From NCBI RefSeq assembly GCF_000801105.2, contig NC_079514.1, forward strand, positions 23,476,293 to 23,540,292: a stretch of 64,000 nt of DNA, written 5' to 3'. A program made the position numbers and the translations under genes. Every line of letters starts with the position of its first letter. The stretch's first letter is position 1. The notes beneath the pieces were generated by a model that was not told where the DNA came from, searched no databases, and was given only the letters and a program-made list of their open reading frames with translations. Positions 11,631-23,882 of this stretch are shown one piece after another. This DNA comes from Raphanus sativus (lineage: Eukaryota; Streptophyta; Magnoliopsida; Brassicales; Brassicaceae).

Positions 11631-12548
11631 AGATATACAATTTTTATCTACCATTAAAAAAAAATTTTGTCAAAATTTTCATTAAAAGCCAATAGACTAA
11701 TATTGATACAAATGGATCAAAGCTAAACTCTTACAAAATTAGCCCAAATTAAATCCAACATTTAAAGATTAGAGATAAGGATGTCTTTAGACATCACATC
11801 TGTACTCCACGTGCCTTCTGCTGAGTAAAGATAGGGATTACATGTTACACAAAGGGATAGTGCTGCTTCTTTACCGGATCCGCATCCGCAATAAGAATGA
11901 AACTTTCGGTGGTGGATAGAAACGATTTACCCAGCAAACCATTAAAAAGTCTTATTAGGTCCATTTTATTAATTGCATAATATAATATAATAATCAATCA
12001 TAATATTAATAATAAATCAATTTTATCTATAAATTTGAATTTTATTTTTTATTACAATGAAAGCTGTTGAAAAATATCTAACAAAATCCTACTAATTTTT
12101 TTTATCTTTTTAATTAAATAATGCATTGATTAATTGTGTTATTAAGTAATATAATATTATGATAAATTTGTATTAATTAAATTTTACTATAAACCAAAAA
12201 ATATTTCTATTTTATAAATTTATAATTATAGTCTATATTATATTCAAATAGAAGATTATATAATCTAAATATGATAAAATTATATTACATTGTTAAATTA
12301 ACCAATTTTGTTTTTTAAAATTACCTTCATTTAACTAAATTATTATTTACCATTAAAATGAGTTAAAATTTGTTAACCATGTCAAATTTTATATAAATAA
12401 ATTTAGTAACATATGTTAACATTTTATTTCTACAGCTATATATTTTCAAAAATCATACATAGAAGAATGATTTTTATTTGATTATTTCAAATTATGAAAA
12501 CTGTAAAATGAAATAACAGATAATAAAAAGATAAAATGTATTAAAAGA
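11631..12548. other. Unassigned AT-rich DNA
   Basis: AT-rich, no open frame worth calling. No terminal repeats recognised. Confidence 0.45.
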
Positions 12549-12716
12549 TCTCTATACTAATAAAGTAATAAAAAACCTAAACATAGATTAAAACGAATCA
12601 TACAATACATAACAATAAGATATAAATCATAAATTTAAAATTTTATGAAAATATCAAAGTTAACCATTTATAAAATGCAAAAATATACGTGCACGAATGT
12701 GCGGGTTAAACTCTAG
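12549..12716 (+). mobile_element. Miniature Helitron (168 bp)
   Basis: It begins TCTCTATACTAATAAAG after an A and ends GGGTTAAACTCTAG before a T, the TC...CTAG structure inserted in an AT dinucleotide that defines Helitrons. A short hairpin (GCAC-GAAT-GTGC, 12691-12702) lies 10 bp before the 3' end. There is no coding capacity, so it would need a Rep/helicase from elsewhere. The stem is only 4 bp, which lowers certainty. Confidence 0.6.
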
Positions 12717-12807
12717 TTTAATAAATAAAATATGTATTAGGTCCACATAGAGATTTGTTACTTTACACTATATTTATGAGTAAATTGTAATCGAAAGAAT
12801 ATATTCT

Positions 12808-14362
12808 CCTGTTCGGAATCGCGCTAGGCGCTATCCGTGCGGCTACCCCAGACCTAGCGAGTTATTGAAAAATCGGGATAAACTCGGATATACGCGGAGC
12901 CTAGTTTTTAGTAAAATATTAGTTTTAAATAAAATCTTAGTTTTAAATATATACAAGATTCATGAAATACCAAGTTAGATCATTTTTTTTGGAACATACC
13001 AAGTTAGATCACATATCACAATTGTTGTTTCTTCAATCACATCTAATACAAAAAAAATATAATAATCCACTCACAAAATCACTAAAACATAGATATAGTT
13101 TGATCATGAAAAAAAACAAGAGTATTAAATATTGTATCTGCTAATCCAATTCTTCTTTAATGATTGGCCAAGTAAATATCTTGATCTTGTAGGTTTAATA
13201 AATGTGTTATAGAAGTTAGAGCTTGGTATATAAGAACCTGAAATGAAAAAGACAAAGAACGAGTAGATTTTTTTTTTCCTCTAGAATTATATTATTATTA
13301 AAGGAACTTGGCCCAACCGGACCAAGCCCAAAACGAGAACACAAGACCCTGAAGGCCCGATTACATCAAAGCCCGACATAAAGGGCACATTGAAAGGGCC
13401 TGAAGCCCAACCCGAAACCCACGCGGCAAACCAAGCCACGTATCTAAGATTAAACCGACAAAGACCGTCGGTTTTCGCCACGAAACCGGAACACGTGTAG
13501 GACCCTCAACCAAACGAGAGGACACGTGTCCCACCAATCTTCCCCATTCTTCCCCGGTGAGAGCGCCGAAGCTAACCGTCGGAGAGACACCATCGGGAAA
13601 CCGGCTCGCAATCACCAACCACTTCAAGACGCACGCTATAGCCTTCTTCGTTCCGAACATAGAAGAGCTTCAATCGACTGATCGAGATCTCATCCCATGC
13701 TCTAATTCACAAGCACAAAGAGAGAAGAAGCTTCAGCCGCGTCAACAACACCATCCATCGGAGAGCTTCACCCGTACTACTACGAGATCTCACCGATACA
13801 CCAACACCGATTCCAAATCGGAACCACCTTCCAAAAAGCCATCTGCCACCGCCTTCAAAGATAAGACGACGGCTCTGTTCTTTCTAAGCCGGCGGCATGG
13901 AACTTGGAATCTCCACCCCCGGAGTCAAAGCCGGCGACGAGAGCTATGATAGCTTCTCACTCCCGGAGTCAAAAAAAAACCTATCGATCTCCCACACCCT
14001 CAAAACTATCTCAAACCTCACAAGAGAGGAAGAGGAATCGAGAGAGATTTCTCTCTCTAGGAGAGGATGAGAGAGACCGCTTTTGACAAAGAACGAGTAG
14101 ATAACTCTAACAGACAACATAAAATTCACAAGATAAACAAATAGACGTGAGATAATGTTTTTATACCTTAATTGGGCCTTGTAGCGAAATGTTTATGGGC
14201 CCACCGTTTTGCTTATTACGCGGACGCGTAATCAATTTCTACGCCAACTCGGGGACAAAAGCGTGTATAACGACGTCGAGTTGACCTTATTCGCCACGAT
14301 CACCACCCGAATCACGTAAACGCGGACGATTACGCGGCTAAGCGCCCGAGTTTTCAACAGGG
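12808..14362. mobile_element. Mutator-like non-autonomous element with a nested retroposon
   Basis: Exact 9-bp direct repeats ATATATTCT flank the unit (12799-12807 and 14363-14371). The ends are short imperfect inverted repeats (left CCTGTTCGGAATCGCGCTAG; right, on the complement, CCCTGTTGAAAACTCGGGCG). A 9-bp duplication is typical of Mutator-superfamily transposases. Both ends are GC-rich with CGC/GCG words, unlike the AT-rich surroundings. Without the retroposon at 13268-14084 the element is about 720 bp and carries no transposase, so it was mobilised in trans. Confidence 0.7.
13268..14084 (-). mobile_element. Poly(A) retroposon (LINE-derived or retrocopy) nested in the Mutator-like element
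   Basis: An 817-bp insert lies between perfect 17-bp direct repeats (starting GACAAAGAACGAGTAGA; 13251-13267 and 14085-14101, 18 bp if the next T is counted). Its minus-strand 3' end is an A-run of ten, preceded by TTTAATAATAATATAATTC. Long target duplications plus a 3' A tail mark L1-type target-primed insertion. The body (13550-14080) has a frame of up to 130 codons on the plus strand and 99 on the minus, neither with RT or endonuclease motifs. It is therefore a non-autonomous derivative, probably the leader plus tail of a LINE. Confidence 0.7.
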
Positions 14363-14371
14363 ATATATTCT

Positions 14372-14820
14372 AATATTTCTTTGATTGAAACTTGTCCGTG
14401 GTGTGAACGAAGACCAGATTCAGTATGGCTAGGAAGAAAACATATATTTTTCATTTTATAAAGATATTTTTTATTTTTATATACCTTTTAAAAAATTTAA
14501 AAAATAGAGTTAAAATATATTTAAACTTTTATTAATTATATTTATTAAAATAATAATTTTTGAGATAAATAAAATTATTTATAAGATTAACGTAGTTTGA
14601 AATAGATATTAAGATGAAAATAATTATAAGTTCATTGAATGAAATTATTTTGTTTTCTGTCTCTCCTTTCTCTTTATATTGGAGATTCAAGACTTCCGTT
14701 TACATATAAATGGAAAAGAGAACGTTCCAGTTTGGAACGCGTAATCATTAAACCATTTTTTTGAGAAATAATCACTAAACCATTTCTCGACAATTACAAT
14801 ATAACTACATATTAAAAATT
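14372..14820. other. AT-rich remnant with a diverged copy of the 9431-9628 peptide exon
   Basis: Near 14385-14450 the minus strand reads MKNICFLPSHTESGLRSHHG, related to the tail of the frame at 9431-9628. The flank GAGATTCAAGACTTCC (14684-14699) is shared with 9568-9583. No intact frame. The copy suggests an old segmental or transposon-mediated duplication. Confidence 0.35.
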
Positions 14821-15661
14821 GAACAATATTTAGGTTCACCCCTGAGGTGAACTTATGAATTCACCTCTTTCCTTATTTCAATCATATTACCATAAATATT
14901 AATATCACATAAATAAATAAATTATAAATTACAAATAAAATAAACTTTAAATCATAAACTCTAAATTCGAATCCTAAAACCAAATCTTAGATCTTAAATT
15001 TTAAACCCTAAACCCTGAACCCAAACCTATACCTTAAACCCAAACTATATACCCTAAATCCTAAATCTAAATTTAAATCCTAGACCTTAAACTCAAACCA
15101 TAAACTCTAAACCCAAACTCCAAACTCTAAACCCTAAACCCAAACTCTAAAACCTAAATCCTAAACCTTCAACCCAAACTGTAAACCATAAACCCGAACT
15201 CTATACCCTAAAATATATTTGAAAATACATTTGATGATCATTAACCCAAAGATATTTGAATTCATAAGTTCACCTCAGGGGTGAACCTAAGTATTGTTCT
15301 TTAGTTAACCATAAATCATGCATTGTCATGCGATTAATTATACAGTTAGGGTTTAGAGTTTTGATTTAGGGTTTATGGTTTGAGTTTAGGATCTAGAATT
15401 TAAATTTAGATTTAAGATTTATGGTATATAATTTGGGTTTAAGGTATAGGTTTGGGTTTAGGGTTTAGGGTTTAGGGTTTAAAATTTAAGATCTAAGATT
15501 TGGGTTTAGGGTTCGAATTTAGAATTTTTGATTTAAAGTTTATTCTTTTGTAATTTATAATTTATTTATTTATGTGACATTAATATTTATGGTAATATGA
15601 TTGAAATAAGGAAATAGGTGAATTCATAAGTTCACCTCAGGGATGAACCTAAGTATTGTTC
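14821..15661. mobile_element. Fold-back (long inverted repeat) element with telomere-like repeats
   Basis: The 841-bp unit begins GAACAATATTTAGGTTCACC and ends with the complement of the same sequence. Flanking 9-mers match at 8 of 9 (TTAAAAATT at 14812-14820, TTAAAAGTT at 15662-15670), suggesting a Mutator-type duplication. Two arms of about 300 bp (14866-15170 and 15345-15620) are reverse complements at roughly 90 percent identity by eye. Both are built of degenerate AAACCCTAAACCC words that resemble plant telomere repeat. A third terminal copy sits inside at 15258-15299. There is no coding capacity. Confidence 0.7.
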
Positions 15662-16440
15662 TTAAAAGTTCTAATGATTTGTCGAAAAAGTCCATTTGTC
15701 TAACTCCAAATATTTTTAATGATTTGTCGAAAAAGTTCTAAATTTAGACTTTGAAAAGTCCAAAAAGTAGGCTACTAGACGACTGAAATCACTCAGACGG
15801 TTCAGTAGTTTTGAAAACAAAAACTATCCTAAAATGGTTTGACTAGAGAAAGAATAAACATAAACTATAGGTAAAAAGATTTATTAGGGTATCAAATGAT
15901 AAATTGTCTACCATTAAGTTTATTTGTTTTGATATATCTTAGATTATTAGAGAAAAACTATTTACAGCGGTGAAAGTTATCAAGATAAAAAAGAAGAGAA
16001 ATTAGCTTTATTGGTGTAATCACAGTCTTCACAGTTCATAACAATTGCTACAATACTATATCAGAACACCGGATAATTTTAAATTCTCATAACCCAAATC
16101 AAAGTTTCAGATTCCAGTTGTATTGGTGTTAGACTTTGTTTACTTCCATAAGTAGTACCCATGTACTTCTTCTTTATTGTAAAACTATTATTGTCCTTTG
16201 ACTAAATTTTAGTCTTTCTATATTTCACCCACATGACAAAACCACATGTCATGATGTAGCTTAAACTACCCTAGAATTGGTTTAAAAAAAATTGGGTTCA
16301 AACTGAATTTTAGCAAATATTAGAAGAGTCAATAAGCTAGTTTAATTTTACAATATTTTGTTATTTTTTCTTGCAAAAATACAACCAAAGTTTTGAGTTC
16401 TAAAAAAATCATAGGGGTCAGTTGACCCCCCTCCCTTCAA
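15662..16440. other. Old dispersed repeat, also present near 31640-32150
   Basis: The block AGTAGGCTACTAGACGACT (15765-15783) and later stretches (ACAGTTCATAACAATT, GTTAGACT, then a GCTT..TTCC word) recur in the same order at 31855-32090. It is therefore one repeat family, diverged by perhaps a quarter. Near 16415-16455 a GGGGTCAGTTGACCCCC palindrome is followed by CCGCCACTG, a motif seen at ends of some plant DNA elements; I could not find its partner. No gene. Confidence 0.4.
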
Positions 16441-16479
16441 TGTACTTCCGCCACTGCCCTAAAACAAACTATCTCAAAT

Positions 16480-17570
16480 AAATATCAAATCTACAGAAAG
16501 CATGGACACACAATACACTATAGGAAATCAAGATTAACCTAGACAAGTAATAATATTAGCAATAAATCGGTTTTAAGATAATATGAGAAATAAACTAGAC
16601 TTAGGGTTTCATTTAGGCCATTAGAACTATAATCTTTAAATGCTAAGGGTATGATAAAAGTACTGATGTAGAACTTGAATTCAGTTGTAAGATATCCATT
16701 TCTCACAGCGAGTCTAATCAGATATCTAAATCCTATATTCCAGCTCTCGCATGAAAAGAAGGAAGAGTGTCGACTGATACTACAAAATATCGATCTTTAC
16801 TTCTTTAGACAAGCATTAACACTCATATCTATCCTTTAATGTAATTCATTTAGTTTATCTTTCTCTCTTGGTTTTATATGTGTAAGTAGTTTAATTGTTA
16901 TATTTAAGGTTTTTCTAGGGTTTTGATGAACTTGTAAAATATAGAATTGCTAGGGTGATTTAGTTGGATCCTTCACATAATTGATCTTATTGCTTGCGTT
17001 CTAGAGTAACTAACTAGAAACTTTATAATAGTATAATTGGCCCAAGAGAGAATAGCCAATTATCTGAAATATATTTTGCTAATATAGGCTGTTAGGCGCA
17101 TGCGAGAGCTTGTTTAAATAACTCAGCAAACTAATCGCTGAGACTTGATCTTCTATCCAAAAGCTTCAAAGAAGGAATAAAGCTCTAGGAATGTGTGTTC
17201 TTGCTTAAACAATGGCTTAAAATCTATAAATACTAAGAATAAAGTTGGCGAGGGGTAATCTTGTAATATGTCGAAACTTCTCGGCTGAACTTGATCATGA
17301 AATAGAGTCGGTCTGCCTACTCAAGTCGGTCCGCCTACTCACGTCGGTGTCAAGCGACACCAAGGAAATGGTGTCGATCGACACACCTTCTAAATCTCGT
17401 CTTTGACTTCTGAATTCTTGAACAACTACGAGTTTCCTCATCCTTATGCTCTAAATGGCCATTTCTTCCAAACACACCTAAACCTGAAAAGACTTTAAAA
17501 TAGACTTCAAACACATATAATGGACTCTAAATAGGATTTATAATATGGCTAATTAATAGGACTTATCATT
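16480..17570 (-). repeat. 3' LTR of the decayed Athila-type element (approximate)
   Basis: Ends on the minus strand next to CTTGAGG..AAGG and begins TGATAAGTCC at 17570. It contains TGTCGATCGACAC and the word CCAGCTCTCGCA shared with the Athila LTR fragment at 34138-34572. The far end near 16480 is approximate. Confidence 0.5.
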
Positions 17571-17999
17571 TCCTTACCCTCAAGCAAAATATAGAATAGT
17601 TATGTGAAAGAGATATGAAAACGCAGGGATTCACATATCTTTAAAACTATTACTATCACCTCTGCATTGTTGCAACCCACATCAAATCAGTACCAACTTT
17701 AGATGCACTTCCATTTACTTAGCCTCATCTTAGCAACCATACCATCCAGCCCACAGCTCAACTGATGCCGTCTGGCATGCCTCTTTACTGACCTCATTTC
17801 TGCAATAAAGGTGCAAGATTATTCTTGGAAGTATTGGTCACTCAAAACATGGACTCTTACTAAAGCAATTATCTGATCACACATGTAATCTTCTCTGATC
17901 CCTTTCCTCTTTCGTCTCTCTTCTCTCTTCTCTTCTCTAATTTTTTTTATACTCTTTTTCTCTTTTTTTTTTATATTTATTTTCTTTCTTTTTAGTCCT

Positions 18000-19430
18000 G
18001 CAAAATGTTGGCGAATAATGGGGCTATATAAAAAATTTCTTCCCTTGTTACCAGCTTTGTGTGATCATTCCACTGAAGCAAAATATTGGGGTCGCTGGAA
18101 ATTTTCCTATACCAGGGGTTTTACCACTTTTACACCATGGTATAAGTACTATATAAAGTCTATTATAGGTGTTTGGAGTCTGTTTCTGAGTCTTTTCAGG
18201 TTAAGGTACATTTTGGGATACTTTGGAGATTCCAAAGCTTTTTGAGGTGCAGGACTACGCAGACGTGTCAGAAGTTTATCTATGGATATAAGCTTTACCA
18301 CGGTGCGGTTGAGCCCATATTTTGACACACAATATAGCTTCGAGTTAGTGTTGAAATTCCACCAATCTAGGTCAATCAGGATCCTAGAGAAAAAAATTAT
18401 GATCGTTTTACTGAATAGTGGTATGTCTGACTCGCGAGAGGAAGCTGTCGAGAATCAACTAGTGTTGACTGACACCAAGGATGTGGCGGTTTGGTGACAG
18501 CCGACTCTCCTCCAAATCAGCAAACCAACATATTTTAATTAAATTTCAAGAATTGCAAGTTTGCCCCAAAATTTCTCTTATTTACAGAAGACCCAGAACA
18601 TGTCTAAACCCTATATGTATTTGCTTTCTAAGCCATTGTGAAGGTTATTCTTTTAACCTTAGTTTTAGTATGTAGAGAAGAGAAGAACTTCTTCAGTTGT
18701 TTTTGAACTTCTTTAGTTTTAATAGATGTTTGATATTCTTTCTATGATTATGCTTTTATCTATCATGTTGAAGTAGATCATCTATTCGTTTTAATGATTT
18801 TCTAAGGTTTTGATAAACTTTTGAAATATAGAATTGCTAAGATGATTTATTGACTCCTTCACTTAACTGATCTAATACTTGTATTCTAGAGTAGCTAACT
18901 AGAACCATAAACTTAGGATAATTGACAACTGCGAGAGTGGGTTCAACTCCTGATAATAATTATGCTGAGCTATAAAGCGCATGTGAGAGCTGGTTTAATT
19001 AACTTAGTGATCAAATCCATTTGCACCGTTAATGCTTGTCTAAAGAACTAACGATCAACATTATGTAGTATCGATTGACACTCATTCCTTATTTGTACGC
19101 GAGAACTAGAATATAGGATTTATAAGTCGTATTAGACTCGCAGAAAGTGCTGCATATCTTACTTACTGAATTCGAATTCTAGGAACAAACCCTTAGCATC
19201 TATAAATTTGAGTTCTGATAACGTGAATGAAATCCTAAATCTAGCGCCCTTATTCTATCATCTACAACTCCTCTATTTAATATGTTGCTTTAATTATCGC
19301 TTTCTATTGTTTAACCTAGCTAAATCTGAAACTCAAGTCTACTGTGTGAAAATAGAGTCTCTATGGACTCGATCCCTTAGTGTTGCAATCGATTTGTATT
19401 TGAGAGAGTTGTTCTAGGGTAATTTGAGCA
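18000..19430 (+). repeat. Athila-type LTR on the opposite strand (solo or fragment)
   Basis: Plus-strand order matches the Athila LTR of 37423-38729 read in reverse: GATTGACACTC-type words, then CTATGGACTCGATCCCTTAG, and finally TTCTAGGGTAATTTGAGCAC at about 19424, which is the LTR 3' end. It interrupts minus-strand Athila internal sequence, so it is a later insertion of a related element. I could not read a target duplication, and the left end near 18000 is approximate. Confidence 0.5.
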
Positions 19431-20180
19431 CATTACCGTCTAAATCTTAAGAAATCATATCAATTTTTTCTTTCTTAGATGCCGAAGAGAGGTGAAAAAG
19501 GAACCAAAAATACACATACTTTTATCTTCCAGACTTACAAGAGGAATCCGATCCAATGTATAGCAAGCCCCAAAACAAGCGAATGATGTTGATTAAGGTT
19601 GAAAGTCAGCTTTGGTTCCTTCAGACTCTCTCAGCAAGCGTGGATATTACTAGCAGGTGGATCAATTTTGGTGTTTCCAATAAGTACACCCTGCAGTAAG
19701 TAAATCTAAGAATTATGCTAGAGATTGGTTAGATATTTAGTAAAATTAAAAAAAAGTTCATCATCCCCTTTGTGACTCTATAAATGGACTCAAAACACAT
19801 AAATGACACTCAAAGCAAAGCAAAATATCAGTAACTACCTCTCAAAGACTTAAACAACACTGTCTCCAAGGTTATACGGTCTAAGATTGGTGAAATAAAT
19901 AAATAAAATGTAAAAATTTAATAAGGAAATTGAGTTTTACTGTCGCCTGATAAGAGTGTCGATTGACACAGTTAAGTGGCGATCGATACATGTGATACTC
20001 CATCGATCAACACTGATGAGATGTCAGTCGATGCTTGTTCGGAACTCTTCTTCATCGATTTTTTATCTGGTTAAATAAACACACAAAACCAGTAATAAAT
20101 GAAAATAAAACATAGTTTAAAAATTACTCCCATTCAAAGCTTGTTTGTAATCTTTAGCTTGACGTTTTGGAGGTTTTGAG

Positions 20181-20519
20181 CTAGTATAGAGGTAAATGAG
20201 TACTTGTTAGGATACAAGTCTCAACATCTTCTTTGCTAATCTCAAAGCAGGTGTCCGCTAAGCTTTTTTTTGGTTTTTCTCTTCTGGTTTTGTGTTCTTG
20301 CTGTCTCTGAATAATATCACTAGTGGAATCCACTTTCAACTCCAGTTCTTCCATACATTTTCTCAACCATCCAATATTGTTTCTCAGATGGTAACAAATT
20401 GCATCTAGGCTTCTACATAAATCATCAAACATCCTTTCATGAGCTGTAACAATATCATCAGTCATGTTTTCAACCTGGTATCTCCTATATGTCTTAGGTT
20501 CAGGAGGGTAATAAGGGTC
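20181..20519 (-). pseudogene. Fragment of an Athila-type internal ORF, predicted helical
   Basis: The minus-strand frame reads DPYYPPEPKTYRRYQVEN and then MTDDIVTAHERMFDDLCRSL to a stop at 20181. The heptad-like spacing of Leu/Ile (DAICYHLRNNIGWLRKCMEE) suggests a helix or coiled coil. Its position between the purine-tract side and gag matches the degenerate stretch near 40150-40340 of the better-preserved element. Its upstream half is cut off by the solo LTR at 20525. No function can be assigned beyond a retroelement-internal product. Confidence 0.45.
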
Positions 20520-22683
20520 ATGATTGTAACACCCCCGAACCGTCCTATGTTGGGATTATAAAAGCTCATGTCCAACTCTATATTATACGATTAGTACGAT
20601 ATTGTCCACTTTGGGCCTAAGAGACAAGCCCTCATGGATTTACTTTTGGTTTCCTACCTAAAAAGGCCTCGTACTATTAGAGGTGGACATCTCTTTATAT
20701 ATTAGACTCACTTTGTCTAATTCTCCAATGTAGGACTTAGTTTGTTATCTCACATCCTAGGCATATGTCGACCACCGGCCAACAATCAAACATGAACATG
20801 ACCGACAAACCAACTGTTTACCAAAGTTCGGAAGCGCTACATGACGGGCTAGGGACGATCCGGTCAGAGACACAAAATTATTCCGAAAATTAGACCAATT
20901 CATCCACTAACACGTCCCGATAAATCCCGGCTTAAGGATTTGCAACCCGTACCCGGATTAAGGCTCACGTCATCGATGCGAGAGCCGAGATATCCGGCTT
21001 AAGGCTTTCCAACCCGTACCAAGAGCTAACGCTGTGTTGGTTCGGACTAAACCAATATCATCTTGGACCCGTTAAGTTTTAAATAAATTCTAAGCCTTTT
21101 AAGAACATTTGTTATATTTTAGGGATCCCAAACTCAAATAAAACGCAATGGAAAAATAAACATTTAAGAATCAAACCGTAGCACAATGCACTGCAGAACT
21201 ACTCTGGCGTCCTACGCGTCCAATCCTCTATAACCTGAACTCCTGCAAAAAAGCCAACAAGAGTTGGGTGAGAAACGTAAGGTCACTCAGTGAGCTGGCT
21301 ACCTCTATCCCAAATCCTAATGTAGCTAGCCCAGAACCCAAAATAAAAATCAATCTAGCCTAAGCGCAATAATTAAGCTTAAGGCTAATTCCTAAACCAC
21401 ACCGACTACGGTATGCTCAACCTCAATCTAATACTAACAACTTGGCCACACGGCCAACTAATCAAACGGATCCTTAATAGTTCTAATAATCAAGACTCAA
21501 TCTAAGTTAACCCCGTATCTCGGTGCTAGCACTAACTCAAGGGTTCCACACCCTCTACAAAACAATAAATAAGACTAACTCGACACAGTACTCTAACAAG
21601 ACACAACACAATTCTCTAACTTGGGCCCTGGTGACTTCGTGTTCTTCCTCAACATCGGAAATATCCTATATCCCTACCACAGAGGCCGAAAGAAGGAACT
21701 TTCAACCGACTGCAGCCCACAATCCATCGGGTCACCGCTTGACATTACACTGTCGTGTAATAATCAGCCATGACCTCGTTCCTTTGAGTCTTCCCAATCC
21801 AGAAAATAAGGGGTTTCCTTGAACCCGCTAGATACTAGGCTGAGGAAACACTGATCACCCCTAAACAAGCCTTGTATGGGCGGGTTACGCACATACTATC
21901 GGCAACACACACACTACACACTATCCATAGGAAAGACCTAAGGAAAAGACTCCTACACAAAACTCAACAATACTAAGGAGTCTACAACAATAACTACTAG
22001 TACTAGAAGTCCGGCCTATATGTCTTAGGACCCTTGTACACAACACAACACTAGCTAGGAAATCGGCCTATATGGCCAAGATCTCCTGAACAACTCCAAC
22101 CCTGCACAACAACAACACTACCAGCTACCAAGCAAGCAATCAACCTAATATCTGTAAGGCAAGTCTAATCCATAACTACTCAACCAATAAATAAATAGAG
22201 CAAGACATGCATCTCAAACCTATGCCAATTCAGCTAAGCCATAATTTATCATACTATACCAATTTATGCATAAATGTATCCGATCATCCTAGTCCTAGTC
22301 AGGTTATTTAACTAATTCTAAATTGCAATATATCTCAGCTTAGTCCAGGGTAAACTGAGTCCGGTTCATAAAGAAAATAACCCTAAGGACTCTATCATGC
22401 AACAGCGTGAGCATTCTACTCTATATGCAACTCGATATACCCTAAATTCCAAGTGGAATTCAAACAAACCAATTCACAATGTTTTAGCAGCGTGTCGATC
22501 GAAGAGAGCTTAGCCAAAACCCATTGTCAACGTCTTGATTGGACTGGTATGTACTGACCAGGACTCGGAAAGAACCTCCTCTAACTGTTGGATAGTATTT
22601 CAGAACTTCTGCGCAGAATAACTGATCTCGAAAATGCTCTAAAACTCTCAAAATAGCTCGGAACCTCTTTTTTTTCTTTTTCT

Positions 22684-22686
<3 letters not shown>

Positions 22687-22747
<61 letters not shown>
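22687..22747. repeat. (CT)n microsatellite inside the solo LTR
   Basis: About 30 uninterrupted CT units. On the LTR's sense (minus) strand this is (GA)n, placed just downstream of the TATA box. Confidence 0.97.
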
Positions 22748-22748
<1 letters not shown>

Positions 22749-22809
22749 GCTACGTTTTAAACTTTCTTTGGTGTGTCTGGGATGAATGAAAACGATCAGG
22801 GGGTGCTGA

Positions 22810-22819
22810 GTATATATAG
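22810..22819 (-). promoter_or_regulatory. TATA box of the 3.36-kb LTR
   Basis: Complement of GTATATATAG. It is the only strong TATA in this LTR and lies upstream, on the minus strand, of the GA-rich leader. Confidence 0.5.
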
Positions 22820-23882
22820 AAGACACTGGCCATTAAGATTACACCATCCAAGCGCCTGTGTGACGTCCCGCATGCTTCCACTCGCGACACACGGGCGTCC
22901 ACATGGCTGTCAGCATGATTCCTTTACATGCCAGGAGACACCACCACGTCTACATCGCTCTCAGCATGGCTGGAGTGCATGCATCGCGACACACGGGCCT
23001 CTGGGTGTCAGCTCGCATTTGCTGCTCGCAGATACTGGGACACCTAGAGCTACGACATGTCAAACAGCATGGAACTGGTTCATTCAGGCCTACACCTCCT
23101 CCTCGTGTTGACGCTCAGCTGGTTAGGGGATAGACATCATATCTTGGCCTCATGCGTAGATAACACCTCGAGCTTATCGGTCGATTTGTGCGATTTCAGC
23201 TTTTCCAGCATATATTCGATCCGCGATCAATCCCGAATATTTTTCTGCTCCCATTCTGATTCTCTGAATATTTTTAATAAATTCCAAAAGATTCTGAACT
23301 TGAAGATAATATTTCCTGAGCCTCCGGCTTCTTTGAAAAAATTCCACAATACTGAAATTAGGGTTTTAGCCCGACTTCGGGTTTTCCTGTTGTGCTTTGA
23401 TCCCGTCGTGCTTGCTTCCCATCCTGCTTAATTCCCTTCCTGACTCCGACTTATAATGTCTCTGAAATAATATTCCGCTCATACGAAATTTCGCGGAAAA
23501 CTTCGTGGTTAAGAAACGTCATGATTCTAAAACGTCGAGCTTTTATCCCGTCTTGGTTCCAAAATTTTTATGCTTCCAAAACGTCTGTCTGATCAATCCA
23601 ACACATTGTCTAACTATAGTCGAGCAGCTTACTCGACTCATAGTTCATCCACGATCAATTCTTCGACCACGTCGTACTTCAAAATTTCCCGATCGACTCT
23701 TATCACCCGCGATTCGACCACCAAGTTGATGCTTGACCAATCTTCTATATTCTCTGAACCATGTTGAGTTTTATATGATCAAAACTCAACATTTCTCCTC
23801 CTACTTTGATTCCTAAAAGCTCGACTCCAAATTCTAACTTTATCGATCTTGACCGTTTTACCCCTTCGGGAGGATTATTACA

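Larger units (their letters stand above)
20525..23882 (-). repeat. 3.36-kb solo LTR (Gypsy-type) with target duplication ATGAT
   Basis: Begins TGTAACACCCCC and ends GGATTATTACA on the plus strand, flanked by exact 5-bp repeats ATGAT (20520-20524 and 23883-23887). It has no internal copy of its ends, no primer site and no coding domain, so it is a single LTR left by recombination. The minus strand shows a TATA box (complement of TATATATA near 22810-22818) followed about 60 bp later by the (GA)n tract of a leader, which sets the minus orientation. It separates Athila gag remnants from the ORF at 20181 and is therefore younger than that element. Confidence 0.85.

Noticed and set aside
15000..15200. 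Telomere or interstitial telomere array
   Set aside because: CCCTAAA words are degenerate and mirrored in inverted arms of a mobile element, so this is not a true telomere tract.
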